Part shown: piece by piece, positions 14,548 through 22,414 of the stretch | How the letters are laid out: each line of letters opens with the position of its first letter | Numbering within the stretch: the first letter of the stretch is position 1 | Source of the DNA: Flavobacteriales bacterium | Lineage (GTDB): Bacteria > Bacteroidota > Bacteroidia > Flavobacteriales > BACL11 | Direction of reading: 5' to 3' | DNA: 24,198 nucleotides | Assembly: GCA_002710495.1 (NCBI GenBank) | Contig: PAKE01000032.1 | Location: 6,005-30,202, forward strand | The notes under the pieces: generated by a model | Databases searched by the model: none | The model's input: only the letters and a program-made list of their open reading frames with translations | Told to the model about the DNA's origin: nothing | Program-made: the position numbers and the translations under genes

Positions 14548-15454
14548 TAGAAGAGACTTTATAAAAAGAGCTGCGTTAGGTACCGCTGCTATTAGTATTA
14601 TACCATCAAAAACCTTTTCTGATACTTCAGCATTAAATCAACTTACTATTTTACATACAAACGATATGCATTCTCATATTCATCCTTTTGAAAGCGGAAG
14701 AAACAAAGGAGTAGGTGGAATGGCTCAAAGAGCAACTATTATAAAACAGATTCGTGATGAGGGAAATCAAGTTCTACTTTTAGACGCAGGAGATATATTT
14801 CAAGGGACTCCATATTTTAATACTTATGGTGGTGAATTAGAGTTAAAATTGATGAGTGAAATGGGTTATGATGCATCAACTATAGGAAATCATGATTTTG
14901 ACAATGGATTAGATGGTTTAGTTAATCAATTACCGCATGCAAAATTTCCATTTATAGTATCTAATTACGACTTCTCTAACACCAATATGCACGACAAATA
15001 TTTAAAATATAAAGTATTCAATAAGGGGGGAATAAAAGTAGGGGTCTTTGGAATTGGAATTGAATTAGACGGACTTGTCCCTAAGAATCTGTATGGCAAT
15101 ACTTTATATCAAAACCCTATAAAAAAAGCTAATTATTACTCTAATTATTTAAAGGTTTCTCTTGGTTGCGATCTGGTTATTTGTTTGTCTCATCTTGGTT
15201 TTAAATATAACACTAAAAAGATGTCTGACAAAGTACTTGCTTATCAAACAAATAATATAGATTTAATTATTGGAGGACATACTCATACATTTCTAAATGA
15301 GCCAGTAATTGTGAGAAATATGGACAAAAAAAATGTTCAAATTGCACAAGTTGGATGGGCTGGAATTAACATTGGGAGAATTGATTATTTTTTTAATCAA
15401 AAATCGTGTGTAAAAAAAGTAAGAGGAGGTTCAATATTTATAAAAAGAAAGTGA
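14540..15454 (+). CDS. 5'-nucleotidase N-terminal metallophosphatase domain, Tat-exported
   Basis: The 304-residue protein is the metal-binding half of a 5'-nucleotidase/UshA-type enzyme (calcineurin-like phosphoesterase). It begins with a twin-arginine signal (SRRDFIKRA, then a hydrophobic stretch to about residue 22). Dinuclear metal ligands are in order: D42 and H44 in HTNDMHSH, D85 in LDAGDIFQG, N117 and H118 in GNHDFD, H218 in SHLG, and H247/H249 in GGHTH. The usual C-terminal substrate-binding domain is absent and encoded by the gene before it. Tat export implies folding, perhaps with metal loading, in the cytoplasm. Split pairs of this type are known in Bacteroidota. It is followed by a 220-base gap before dnaA. 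Confidence 0.92.
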   Translation: MNSRRDFIKRAALGTAAISIIPSKTFSDTSALNQLTILHTNDMHSHIHPFESGRNKGVGGMAQRATIIKQIRDEGNQVLLLDAGDIFQGTPYFNTYGGELELKLMSEMGYDASTIGNHDFDNGLDGLVNQLPHAKFPFIVSNYDFSNTNMHDKYLKYKVFNKGGIKVGVFGIGIELDGLVPKNLYGNTLYQNPIKKANYYSNYLKVSLGCDLVICLSHLGFKYNTKKMSDKVLAYQTNNIDLIIGGHTHTFLNEPVIVRNMDKKNVQIAQVGWAGINIGRIDYFFNQKSCVKKVRGGSIFIKRK

Positions 15455-15674
15455 TTTACATTACATTTTTACTTCAAAATTAAAAACTGTACTTTGGTCT
15501 TTATCTAGCAGAGTGCAACTGTAAAAAAAAGTTAAAAGTCAAGCAAAATTTTTTACTGTTTTTTAACTTCCGTTTGTTAACATTTTACTAATATTGTGAT
15601 TCAATTGAGTTGTTTCTTATTTAATTGACACACAGAAAAAGCATATAAAAAATACAAAACAAAGAGAAGTAAAG
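15455..15674. other. Intergenic region upstream of dnaA
   Basis: This 220-base AT-rich gap holds no open frame. I see no match to the DnaA box TTATCCACA or relaxed forms, so no origin is called here. A weak inverted repeat (AAGTTAAAA at 15529-15537 and TTTTAACTT at 15561-15569, 23-base spacer) lies in the middle. The dnaA promoter should be here, but the only -7-like string (TAATATTG, 15589-15596) has one mismatch and no properly spaced TTG. Confidence 0.5.
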
Positions 15675-17105
15675 ATGAATACACTAACATGTCAAGAAGT
15701 ATGGGATAAATGTTTAAACGTTATTAAAGACAATGTTAGCCCACAAAATTTCAAGACTTGGTTTGAACCTATTACACCAGTAAATATTAAAGAAAAAACT
15801 TTAACTATTCAAGTTCCTACAGCGTTCTTTTTTGAATATTTGGAAGAACATTATATTACTCTTATTAGGAAAACCATAAAAAGATTTTTAGGAAAAGACG
15901 GTAAACTAGACTACAATATTGTAGTTGAAGTTGGAAGCAACTCTAATCCGCACATTACAAAATTACCATCTAATCAACATGGTTCGGTTAAGAACAATCC
16001 TATCAGCATGCCTATCGGAGTAAGTAGTCCGTCTATCAGAAATCCTTTTATTATTCCTGGACTACAGAAGATAAATATTAATCCTCAATTAAATCCGGCT
16101 TACACATTTGATGCTTTTGTTGAGGGAGAATGTAATAGGTTAGCAAGATCTGCTGGATATGCTGTAGCTCAAAAACCAGGAGGAACTTCATTTAATCCTT
16201 TGTTAATTTATGGTTCTGGAGGTTTAGGAAAAACACATTTGTCAAATGCTATAGGGTTAGAAACTAAGCGACTATTCCCTGAAAACACTGTATTATATGT
16301 TTCAGCAGACAAGTTTCAAACTCAATTTGTTGACTCTATTATGGATGGAAAAATTAATGATTTCATGCATTTCTATCAATCAATTGATGTTTTAATTATT
16401 GATGATGTACAATTCTTATGTGGAAAGGAAAAAACTCAAGACGCATTCTTCCATATATTTAATCACCTACATCAAAATGGCAAGCAAATTATCTTAACTT
16501 CTGATAAGGCTCCTGTTGACATAGTAGGAATGGAACAAAGGTTACTTTCTAGATTTAAGTGGGGATTAGCAGCTGATGTACAGTCTCCTGAATTAGAAAC
16601 TAGACTTGCTATACTAAAGAAAAAGATTAAGAATGATGGAATTGATATTCCTTATCAAGTAATAGAATATATAGCCTACTCTATTACAACAAACATTAGA
16701 GAATTAGAAGGAAGCTTAATTTCTTTACTTGCGCAAGCTTCTTTAAACAGAAAAGAAATCACAATTGATTTAGCAAAGAATATGCTAGACAAATTTGTAA
16801 AAAATACTGCTAGAGAGGTTTCTATCGACTATATACAAAAAGTTGTTTGTGACTATTTTGATATTCCAGTAGATATAATGAAATCAAAAACAAGAAAAAG
16901 AGAAATTGTACAAGCCAGACAATTAGCAATGTATTTCTCTAAACAACTTACTAAATCTTCTTTAGCTCATATAGGTAAACACTGTGGAAACAAAGACCAT
17001 GCAACCGTGCTTCATGCATGTAAAACCGTGAACAATCTATCTGATACTGACAAAAGGTTTAAGGGGTATATTTCTGATATTGAGAAGAGATTAATCCACT
17101 CATAA
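15675..17105 (+). CDS. dnaA: Chromosomal replication initiator DnaA
   Basis: DnaA binds DnaA boxes at the origin and melts DNA when ATP-bound. The 476 residues show all domains: domain I (1-80, VWDKCLNVIKDNVSPQNFKTW-like start), a variable linker (about 85-135), the AAA+ domain with Walker A GSGGLGKTH (180-188), Walker B LIIDDVQF (240-247), sensor LTSDKAP (274-280) and LLSRFKWGL (290-298), and the helix-turn-helix domain IV with GKHCGNKDHATVLHACKTV (434-452). The ATG at 15675 follows AGAGAAGTAAAG, a weak purine-rich ribosome site. It is followed after 4 bases by the phosphatase gene, an arrangement common in Bacteroidota. Confidence 0.98.
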   Translation: MNTLTCQEVWDKCLNVIKDNVSPQNFKTWFEPITPVNIKEKTLTIQVPTAFFFEYLEEHYITLIRKTIKRFLGKDGKLDYNIVVEVGSNSNPHITKLPSNQHGSVKNNPISMPIGVSSPSIRNPFIIPGLQKININPQLNPAYTFDAFVEGECNRLARSAGYAVAQKPGGTSFNPLLIYGSGGLGKTHLSNAIGLETKRLFPENTVLYVSADKFQTQFVDSIMDGKINDFMHFYQSIDVLIIDDVQFLCGKEKTQDAFFHIFNHLHQNGKQIILTSDKAPVDIVGMEQRLLSRFKWGLAADVQSPELETRLAILKKKIKNDGIDIPYQVIEYIAYSITTNIRELEGSLISLLAQASLNRKEITIDLAKNMLDKFVKNTAREVSIDYIQKVVCDYFDIPVDIMKSKTRKREIVQARQLAMYFSKQLTKSSLAHIGKHCGNKDHATVLHACKTVNNLSDTDKRFKGYISDIEKRLIHS

Positions 17106-17109
17106 AATC

Positions 17110-17556
17110 ATGAAAATTTTAATGGTCTGTTTAGGAAATATTTGTAGATCTCCTCTTGCAGAAGGAATCTTAAAAAACAAAACCCAGAATCTTGATGTAT
17201 TTGTTGACTCTGCAGGAACCGCATCATACCATGTTGGAAATCTGCCAGATTCCAGATCAATTGAAATTGCAAATAAAAATGGAATTGACTTAACATACCA
17301 AAGAGCAAGGCAATTTTCAGAAAAAGATTTTGATGATTTTGATAAGATCTATGCGATGGACACCAATAATTATTCAAACATAATTTCTATTGCAAGAAAT
17401 CAATCAGAAAGAGATAAAGTAGATGTTATTTTAAACGAATTAATCCCAAAATCTTATGATAGTGTTCCAGATCCTTATTACGGAGCAGGTGATGGTTTTC
17501 AAATTGTATATGATATGCTAGACAACGCATGTGATGCTATTGTTGAGAAATTATGA
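17110..17556 (+). CDS. Low-molecular-weight protein-tyrosine phosphatase
   Basis: The 148-residue enzyme has the P-loop VCLGNICRS (C7 nucleophile, R13) at the extreme N-terminus and the general acid Asp121 in DPYYGAGD, both spaced as in the family. DSAGTASYHVG and the two-residue basic pattern before RARQF are also typical. It removes phosphate from tyrosine in cytoplasmic proteins; in bacteria these enzymes often pair with polysaccharide-regulating kinases, but none is nearby. It starts 4 bases after dnaA and overlaps the methyltransferase gene by 4 bases (ATGA). Confidence 0.93.
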   Translation: MKILMVCLGNICRSPLAEGILKNKTQNLDVFVDSAGTASYHVGNLPDSRSIEIANKNGIDLTYQRARQFSEKDFDDFDKIYAMDTNNYSNIISIARNQSERDKVDVILNELIPKSYDSVPDPYYGAGDGFQIVYDMLDNACDAIVEKL

Positions 17557-18266
17557 AACAAGGTAAGTTATATTTAATCCCAACAATTATAGGTGAAGGT
17601 ACTGAGGAGAAAACACTTCCTTCTTTTGTTAGGGATAAAATTAAAGATATTGATATTTTTATTGTAGAGAACATAAGGAATTCTAGAAGATTCATAAAGA
17701 AATTATTCAAAGAAAAAGATATTGACTCTACCCTATTCTACTCCTACGGAAAACATGATAAATTAAATCTTGAAGAAGAATTTTTACCTCATATTTATAA
17801 AGGGAAGGATGTTGGAATAATATCGGAAGCTGGAATACCTTGTGTTGCAGATCCTGGATCAAAAATTGTAAATTTCGCTCATAAATTTCAGATAGAAGTA
17901 ATTCCATTAGTAGGGCCTTCTTCTGTTTTACTAGCGCTAATGTCATCTGGCTTAAATGGACAAAATTTTGCTTTTACAGGATATTTACCAATTGAAAAAT
18001 CTGAAAGAAGTAGAAAAATAAAAGATTTAGAGGTATTAAGTAGAAAAACTAAACAAACTCAGATTTTTATGGAAACTCCCTACAGAAATATTCAACTGTT
18101 TGAGTCTGTATTGAAAGTTTGTTCTAAAAACACTAAACTATGTATTGCATCAAATATTACACTTGATTCAGAAAACATAAAAACAAAAACAATTGAAGAG
18201 TGGAGATCAGAGAATCTTCCTAACATCCACAAATCACCAACAATATTTATTATACATGCTAAATAA
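17553..18266 (+). CDS. RsmI-like SAM-dependent methyltransferase
   Basis: The 237-residue protein belongs to the tetrapyrrole methylase fold (PF00590). It has the RsmI-type SAM site SEAGIPCVADPGSKIV (about 92-107), the glycine-proline loop VGPSSVLLALMSSGL and FAFTGYLP. RsmI 2'-O-methylates C1402 of 16S rRNA; the same target is likely but this short Bacteroidota form lacks the usual C-terminal extension and diverges at the N-terminus, so the substrate is inferred. The start ATG overlaps the phosphatase stop. The transcription unit ends at the hairpin 18291-18323. Confidence 0.87.
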   Translation: MKQGKLYLIPTIIGEGTEEKTLPSFVRDKIKDIDIFIVENIRNSRRFIKKLFKEKDIDSTLFYSYGKHDKLNLEEEFLPHIYKGKDVGIISEAGIPCVADPGSKIVNFAHKFQIEVIPLVGPSSVLLALMSSGLNGQNFAFTGYLPIEKSERSRKIKDLEVLSRKTKQTQIFMETPYRNIQLFESVLKVCSKNTKLCIASNITLDSENIKTKTIEEWRSENLPNIHKSPTIFIIHAK

Positions 18267-18290
18267 AGAATTAATAACTAATATAATAAA

Positions 18291-18323
18291 AAAACCACTG
18301 AGAAATCAGTGGTTTTCTTTTTT
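18291..18323. terminator. Bidirectional rho-independent terminator
   Basis: An 11-base perfect stem (AAAACCACTGA with TCAGTGGTTTT) closes a GAAA tetraloop. On the plus strand a T-rich tract follows (18318-18323), and A residues at 18288-18294 give the T tract for minus-strand transcripts. It ends the dnaA operon and the nrnA-immunophilin operon, whose stop codon is only 2 bases away. Confidence 0.93.
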
Positions 18324-18324
18324 A

Positions 18325-19440
18325 TTAATGATTATGACCATCATGTTCATCATGATTATGTCCCTTATGAGGGTCTTCCACATCTTCTTTAATCTCTAAT
18401 AATTCTACTTCAAATATTAGAGTTGCATTTGGACCAATATTAGCTTGTGGAATACCTCTTTCTCCATATGCTAGATTAGAAGGGATAATAAAATTCCATT
18501 TGTCACCAACCACCATTAATTGAACTCCTTCAGTCCATCCTGGTATAACTCTATTTAATGGAAATTCTACTGGTTCACCTCTTTCTACAGAAGAATCAAA
18601 TATAGTTCCGTCAGTTAGCCTTCCGGTATAATGAACCTTTACGGTACTTGTTGCTTTCGGATGAACACTACCCTTACCTTTATTAATTACTTTATAAGCT
18701 AATCCGCTTTTGGTTACTGTAGCGCCCTTAGTTAATCCTTTCATAGCTTTCTCCGATTCTAATTTCTTAAGTTTTTCGGCTTTTTTAGATTCAGCAATAA
18801 CTTCCTCAAATACTTTGTTAGCATCAAAATCTTTTGCCGAACCACTTCTAATGATTTCTACAGAAACAAGAATGTCATCTTGAACTATAGAGTTCACTAC
18901 ATCTTGACCTTCAACTACATGTCCAAAAACAGAATGTTTACCATCTAACCATGGAGTTTCATTATGTGTGATAAAAAACTGAGATCCATTTGTAGCAGGT
19001 CCAGAATTAGCCATAGATAAAACCCCAGCTTTATCATGCTTTAAATCAGGATGAAACTCATCTTGAAATTTGTATCCAGGATCACCTGATCCAGTTCCTA
19101 ATGGGCATCCTCCTTGAATCATAAAGTTATCAATCACCCTGTGGAACTTTAGTCCATCGTAATAAGGAATTCCTAAAGCCTTTGCTGTGTTTTCCATTGT
19201 TCCTTCTGACAAACTCACAAAGTTCGCTACTGTAATTGGAGTTTTTTCATATTCTAATTCAATTAAAATATCTCCTTTTGTTGTTTTAATTTTTGCTTGC
19301 ATACTGTTAATTTCTGTTTTATTAGTTTTTTCAAATTTTTTAGTTTCTTTATTCCATTTAACTTGTTGAGAATTCGCAAATTGACTACTAAATATAGCGA
19401 CAGTCAAGATGAATGATTTAATAATGTTAATAGTTTTCAT
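18325..19440 (-). CDS. Exported cyclophilin-FKBP fusion peptidyl-prolyl isomerase with His-rich tail
   Basis: The 371-residue protein joins two unrelated prolyl-isomerase folds. Residues 1-24 are a signal peptide ending FANSQ. Residues 48-200 are a cyclophilin domain ([13 protein letters not shown] with Arg101, [18 protein letters not shown]). A lysine/glutamate-rich helix (205-238) links it to an FKBP domain at about 258-350 ([35 protein letters not shown]). The C-terminal 14 residues hold six histidines (358, 361, 363, 366, 369, 371), like the metal-binding tail of SlyD. It should help fold proteins in the periplasm. The nrnA stop lies 6 bases before the ATG at 19440, so the two are an operon. 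Confidence 0.95.
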   Translation of the reverse strand: MKTINIIKSFILTVAIFSSQFANSQQVKWNKETKKFEKTNKTEINSMQAKIKTTKGDILIELEYEKTPITVANFVSLSEGTMENTAKALGIPYYDGLKFHRVIDNFMIQGGCPLGTGSGDPGYKFQDEFHPDLKHDKAGVLSMANSGPATNGSQFFITHNETPWLDGKHSVFGHVVEGQDVVNSIVQDDILVSVEIIRSGSAKDFDANKVFEEVIAESKKAEKLKKLESEKAMKGLTKGATVTKSGLAYKVINKGKGSVHPKATSTVKVHYTGRLTDGTIFDSSVERGEPVEFPLNRVIPGWTEGVQLMVVGDKWNFIIPSNLAYGERGIPQANIGPNATLIFEVELLEIKEDVEDPHKGHNHDEHDGHNH

Positions 19441-19446
19441 GTAATT

Positions 19447-20460
19447 TTATTTAGTTAAGTTTGTTTTATTTTCTTTAAATATTGTTATGACTTTTTCTAT
19501 AGTTTTATTTACCGACAGCCCTGAAATGCCACCAGAAGCATTCATATGCCCTCCTCCACTAAAGTGTTTTTTAGCAATTTCATTTACTTTAAAATCTCCT
19601 TTTGAACGTAAAGACAATTTTACTACTCCTTCTTTTTCAGCAATAAAAACGGCAAATATAATACCTTTTATTGCAAGAGCATAATTTACTACTCCTTCAG
19701 TATCTCCTTTCTTAAAGTTAAAATTTTTCAATTCTTCTTCTGTTAATGAAATAATAGCAGAATTTAATTCAGGAAATATTTGTAATTTATCATTTAAACA
19801 ATAACCCAAAAGTTTTGTTCTGTTTTCAGAGTAATTATCATAAATTAAATCATGTATTTTTGAATTATCAGCTCCTAAATTAATAAGTTCAGCAATAATA
19901 TGATGTGTTTTTGATGTAGTAGAAGAATACTTAAAAGAACCTGTGTCTGTCATGATTCCAGCGTACAGACATTCAGACACATCTTTATTAATAAGATGTT
20001 TATATTCTAAGTCTTCAATCACTTCAAACAACAACTGTGCGGTAGAACATGATTTAGGATCAGAAATAATGATATTTGCGGCCTTTATATCCACCTCTTG
20101 ATGATGATCAATCATAATTCTAATAGCTGAAGAATTTTCTACTACATCAGAATAATCTGAAATTCTACTTAAAGAATTAAAATCTAACAAGAAAATTAGA
20201 TCAGCATTGTTAGTGATTTTCTGAGCTTTTTCTTTATCCTCAGAATAGATGACAACCTGGTCATTTCCTTTCATCCAATATAAAAAGGATGCGTAATCGT
20301 TAGGTGAAATAACTGTCACATTATGATTTAATTGTTTTAGAACTTCAGAAAGAGCAAGAGCGGAACCTAAAGCGTCAGCATCTGGACCTCTATGAACTGT
20401 AATTACAATATCTTTCGGATTTTGTAATAAGTCTTTTATTTCTGATATTTTTTCTTTCAT
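19447..20460 (-). CDS. DHH-family phosphoesterase, NrnA-type oligoribonuclease/pAp phosphatase
   Basis: The 337-residue protein has the bimetal DHH domain (H23-x3-D27-x-D29 in HRGPDADALGS, D93 in LLDFNS, D118-H119-H120, D172 in DTGSF) and the DHHA1 substrate domain with SGGGHMNASGG (301-311). NrnA enzymes degrade 2-5 nucleotide RNA and dephosphorylate 3'-phosphoadenosine 5'-phosphate. The GPDAD form (not NPDGD) is a small variant. The frame extends upstream to an ATG at 20499, but the extra residues (FLFLFLRP) are translated from the promoter region, and TATTTTTG lies between the two; start 20460 matches the family. Confidence 0.92.
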   Translation of the reverse strand: MKEKISEIKDLLQNPKDIVITVHRGPDADALGSALALSEVLKQLNHNVTVISPNDYASFLYWMKGNDQVVIYSEDKEKAQKITNNADLIFLLDFNSLSRISDYSDVVENSSAIRIMIDHHQEVDIKAANIIISDPKSCSTAQLLFEVIEDLEYKHLINKDVSECLYAGIMTDTGSFKYSSTTSKTHHIIAELINLGADNSKIHDLIYDNYSENRTKLLGYCLNDKLQIFPELNSAIISLTEEELKNFNFKKGDTEGVVNYALAIKGIIFAVFIAEKEGVVKLSLRSKGDFKVNEIAKKHFSGGGHMNASGGISGLSVNKTIEKVITIFKENKTNLTK

Positions 20461-20465
20461 GGGTC

Positions 20466-20473
20466 GCAAAAAT
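20466..20473 (-). promoter_or_regulatory. -7 promoter element for nrnA, implying a leaderless or very short leader
   Basis: Minus-strand TATTTTTG is an exact match to TAnnTTTG and ends only 5 bases before the ATG at 20460. If transcription begins 4-7 bases after the element, the start codon is at or within 2 bases of the 5' end. No -33 TTG at the usual spacing. Confidence 0.5.
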
Positions 20474-20509
20474 AAGAATAAAAAAACTATCGGAAACATT
20501 TATATTTCA

Positions 20510-20517
20510 TAGTTTTG
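20510..20517 (+). promoter_or_regulatory. -7 promoter element for ndk
   Basis: TAGTTTTG is an exact TAnnTTTG match, 23 bases before the ndk ATG. It is divergent from the nrnA element, with 36 bases between the two. Confidence 0.55.
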
Positions 20518-20540
20518 CAAACCATAAATAAAAAAATACA

Positions 20541-20957
20541 ATGAGAAACATTACATTTACAATGATTAAACCAGAAGCTGTAGAAGCTGGAAATACTGGT
20601 GCTATTTTAAACAGAATAGAAGAAGCGGGATTTAGAATTTTAGCTTTAAAAAAAGTACATCTCACTGCTGAAAGAGCAGGATTATTCTATGAAGTTCATA
20701 AAGAAAGACCTTTTTATGGAGAATTAGTAGAATACATGAGTAGAGGGCCAATTATTGCAGCTATCTTAGAAAAAGATAATGCGGTTGCTGATTTTAGAAC
20801 TCTAATTGGATCCACTAACCCTGAAGAAGCGAATGAAGGAACTATAAGAAAAGAATTTGCTACTAGCCTTGCAATGAATGCTGTTCATGGATCTGACTCT
20901 GACGAAAATGCTAATATTGAAGCTAATTTTCACTTCTCTGATGATGAAAGATTCTAA
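20541..20957 (+). CDS. ndk: Nucleoside diphosphate kinase
   Basis: Ndk moves the terminal phosphate of ATP to other nucleoside diphosphates through a phosphohistidine. The active His116 lies in NAVHGSDS, and the other family segments are present: FTMIKPEAV at the N-terminus, [16 protein letters not shown] (55-70) and [12 protein letters not shown]. At 138 residues it is of normal length. It is a single gene in the cytoplasm, divergent from nrnA. Confidence 0.97.
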   Translation: MRNITFTMIKPEAVEAGNTGAILNRIEEAGFRILALKKVHLTAERAGLFYEVHKERPFYGELVEYMSRGPIIAAILEKDNAVADFRTLIGSTNPEEANEGTIRKEFATSLAMNAVHGSDSDENANIEANFHFSDDERF

Positions 20958-20994
20958 AATACAATTCAAACACTTACGATTAAAGATGTAGTGA

Positions 20995-21288
20995 CTATTT
21001 TAATACAATATCTTTTACAATTTTTCTGCCGATATTCTGATTGACACTCTCAACCAGTCCTTGTTTTTGATAAGATAACTCAGATCTTAAAACAGATGAG
21101 GATAAGTGAATGTAAATAATTCCATTTTGGAAATATTTATTTGTTATATATGCTTCAAGATTCTTCCCAAGTATAGTATTTAGTTGATCTAGTGCTTCCA
21201 CCCCATCTAGCTTCTTTTTTAATTTTGGTTTCTTAGATATTTTTTTCAATATATCTTCAAGACTGTTTATTTTTTTTCTTCTTGTCAC
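20995..21288 (-). CDS. DUF721 (DciA-like) protein
   Basis: The 97-residue basic protein has a lysine-rich N-terminus (to about residue 26) and a compact C-terminal DUF721 fold with IYIHLSSSVLRSELSYQKQGLVESVN (shown split as VLRSELSYQK) and IVKDIVLK. DUF721 includes DciA, which loads the replicative helicase in bacteria without DnaC/DnaI; placement just after recF agrees with a replication or repair role. The start is GTG at 21288, 2 bases after the recF stop codon; no ATG exists nearby in frame. Confidence 0.88.
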   Translation of the reverse strand: MTRRKKINSLEDILKKISKKPKLKKKLDGVEALDQLNTILGKNLEAYITNKYFQNGIIYIHLSSSVLRSELSYQKQGLVESVNQNIGRKIVKDIVLK

Positions 21289-21290
21289 TA

Positions 21291-22376
21291 CTAATTCTGA
21301 ATGTTGAAAATAGAATATTCTGAAGATGTTTTTTTTAGTATCTCTTCACTTCTTTCTTTACTTGTGTCTGTAATAAATACCTGATTAAAAGCTCCTCTTT
21401 TCACAAGTGAAATCAAGCTTTCAACCCTTTTATCATCTAGTTTATCAAAAATATCATCTAACAGTAAAATTGGTTTTAATCCCAATTCTTCTTTTAGAAA
21501 ATCAAACTGAGCTAATTTAAGAGAGATTAAAAAGGATTTTTGCTGTCCTTGTGAAGAATATTTCTTTACAGAAGTTCCTTTAAGTGTAAATAATAAGTCA
21601 TCTTTATGAATCCCAACACTAGTTCTGCAAGATATCTTATCTTGATTCAATGAATTATTTAATTGCGTTAAATAATGGTTTTCATTTAACTGACTTTTGT
21701 ATTCAATATCTACTTTCTCTTTTCCACTACTAATCTCTGTATAATATTTCTGAAAAACAGGAACAAACTTTTCTAGATACTTTTTCCTTTCAGAAAAAAC
21801 AATAGAACCATACTTTACAAGTAACTCATTATAAGTACTTAAGGTGTTCTTGTCGAAAGTGTTGCTTAATAAAAAATGTTTTAATAATTCATTCCTTTGT
21901 TTTATGGTTTTATTATAAGAAATTAAAGTTCTTAGATAAAAATTATTAAACTGAGAAATTCCTGAATCTAAATATTTTCTTCTTGAATCACTGTGTTCTG
22001 TAATCAGAGATGTATCTGTTGGGGAAACAAAAACAACTGGATAATTTCCAATATGATCTGAGAATCTTTTGTATTTTTTATCATTATTTTTTACAGATTT
22101 AGGAAAACCATCTTTTACATTACAAACTATATTTGAAAAACTATTCTCTCTAATAAAAGAACCTTTAATTGTAAAGTATTCAGAATTAAAATTAATACTT
22201 GTAGAATCGCTTGAATTAAAATAACTTTTAGTTAACGATAGATAATGAATTGCATCTAAAATATTTGTTTTTCCTGACCCATTATGACCAACAAAGCAGT
22301 TAACTCTATCATTAAATTCCCAGGATGAATCTAAATGATTTTTAAAGTTGAGTAATCTTAGGTTTTTTAATTTCAA
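21291..22376 (-). CDS. recF: DNA replication and repair protein RecF
   Basis: RecF is an SMC-like ATPase that helps RecOR load RecA at gaps. The 361-residue protein has Walker A GHNGSGKTN (30-38), the family patch YLSLTKSYF just after it, the ABC signature SSQGQQKSFLISLKLAQ, and Walker B ILLLDDIFDKLD. The first codon is TTG at 22376; it gives MKLKNLRLLNFKNH, which matches RecF N-termini, so a non-ATG start is likely. It is followed after 2 bases by DUF721 and is divergent from the TPR-like gene. Confidence 0.95.
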   Translation of the reverse strand: MKLKNLRLLNFKNHLDSSWEFNDRVNCFVGHNGSGKTNILDAIHYLSLTKSYFNSSDSTSINFNSEYFTIKGSFIRENSFSNIVCNVKDGFPKSVKNNDKKYKRFSDHIGNYPVVFVSPTDTSLITEHSDSRRKYLDSGISQFNNFYLRTLISYNKTIKQRNELLKHFLLSNTFDKNTLSTYNELLVKYGSIVFSERKKYLEKFVPVFQKYYTEISSGKEKVDIEYKSQLNENHYLTQLNNSLNQDKISCRTSVGIHKDDLLFTLKGTSVKKYSSQGQQKSFLISLKLAQFDFLKEELGLKPILLLDDIFDKLDDKRVESLISLVKRGAFNQVFITDTSKERSEEILKKTSSEYSIFNIQN

Positions 22377-22384
22377 TTTTGTTG

Positions 22385-22392
22385 TATATTTG
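22385..22392 (+). promoter_or_regulatory. -7 promoter element for the TPR-like gene and ribH
   Basis: TATATTTG is an exact TAnnTTTG match, 22 bases before the ATG at 22415. A properly spaced -33 TTG is not visible. Confidence 0.5.
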
Positions 22393-22398
22393 CGAATT

Positions 22399-22406
22399 CA
22401 AAAATA
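22399..22406 (-). promoter_or_regulatory. -7 promoter element for recF
   Basis: Minus-strand TATTTTTG matches TAnnTTTG, 22 bases before the TTG start of recF. It faces the plus-strand element at 22385-22392 with only 6 bases between, so RNA polymerase could not occupy both promoters at once. Confidence 0.45.
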
Positions 22407-22414
22407 AAGATTAA

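Noticed and set aside
15529..15569. Inverted repeat before dnaA as a terminator or operator
   Set aside because: Only A/T-rich 9-base arms with a 23-base spacer; such matches are expected by chance in this composition.
17108..17377. Minus-strand frame of 89 codons over the phosphatase gene
   Set aside because: The plus strand encodes a complete LMW phosphatase with all catalytic residues.
20461..20499. Longer nrnA start at ATG 20499
   Set aside because: The added codons overlap the TATTTTTG promoter element and do not fit the family N-terminus.
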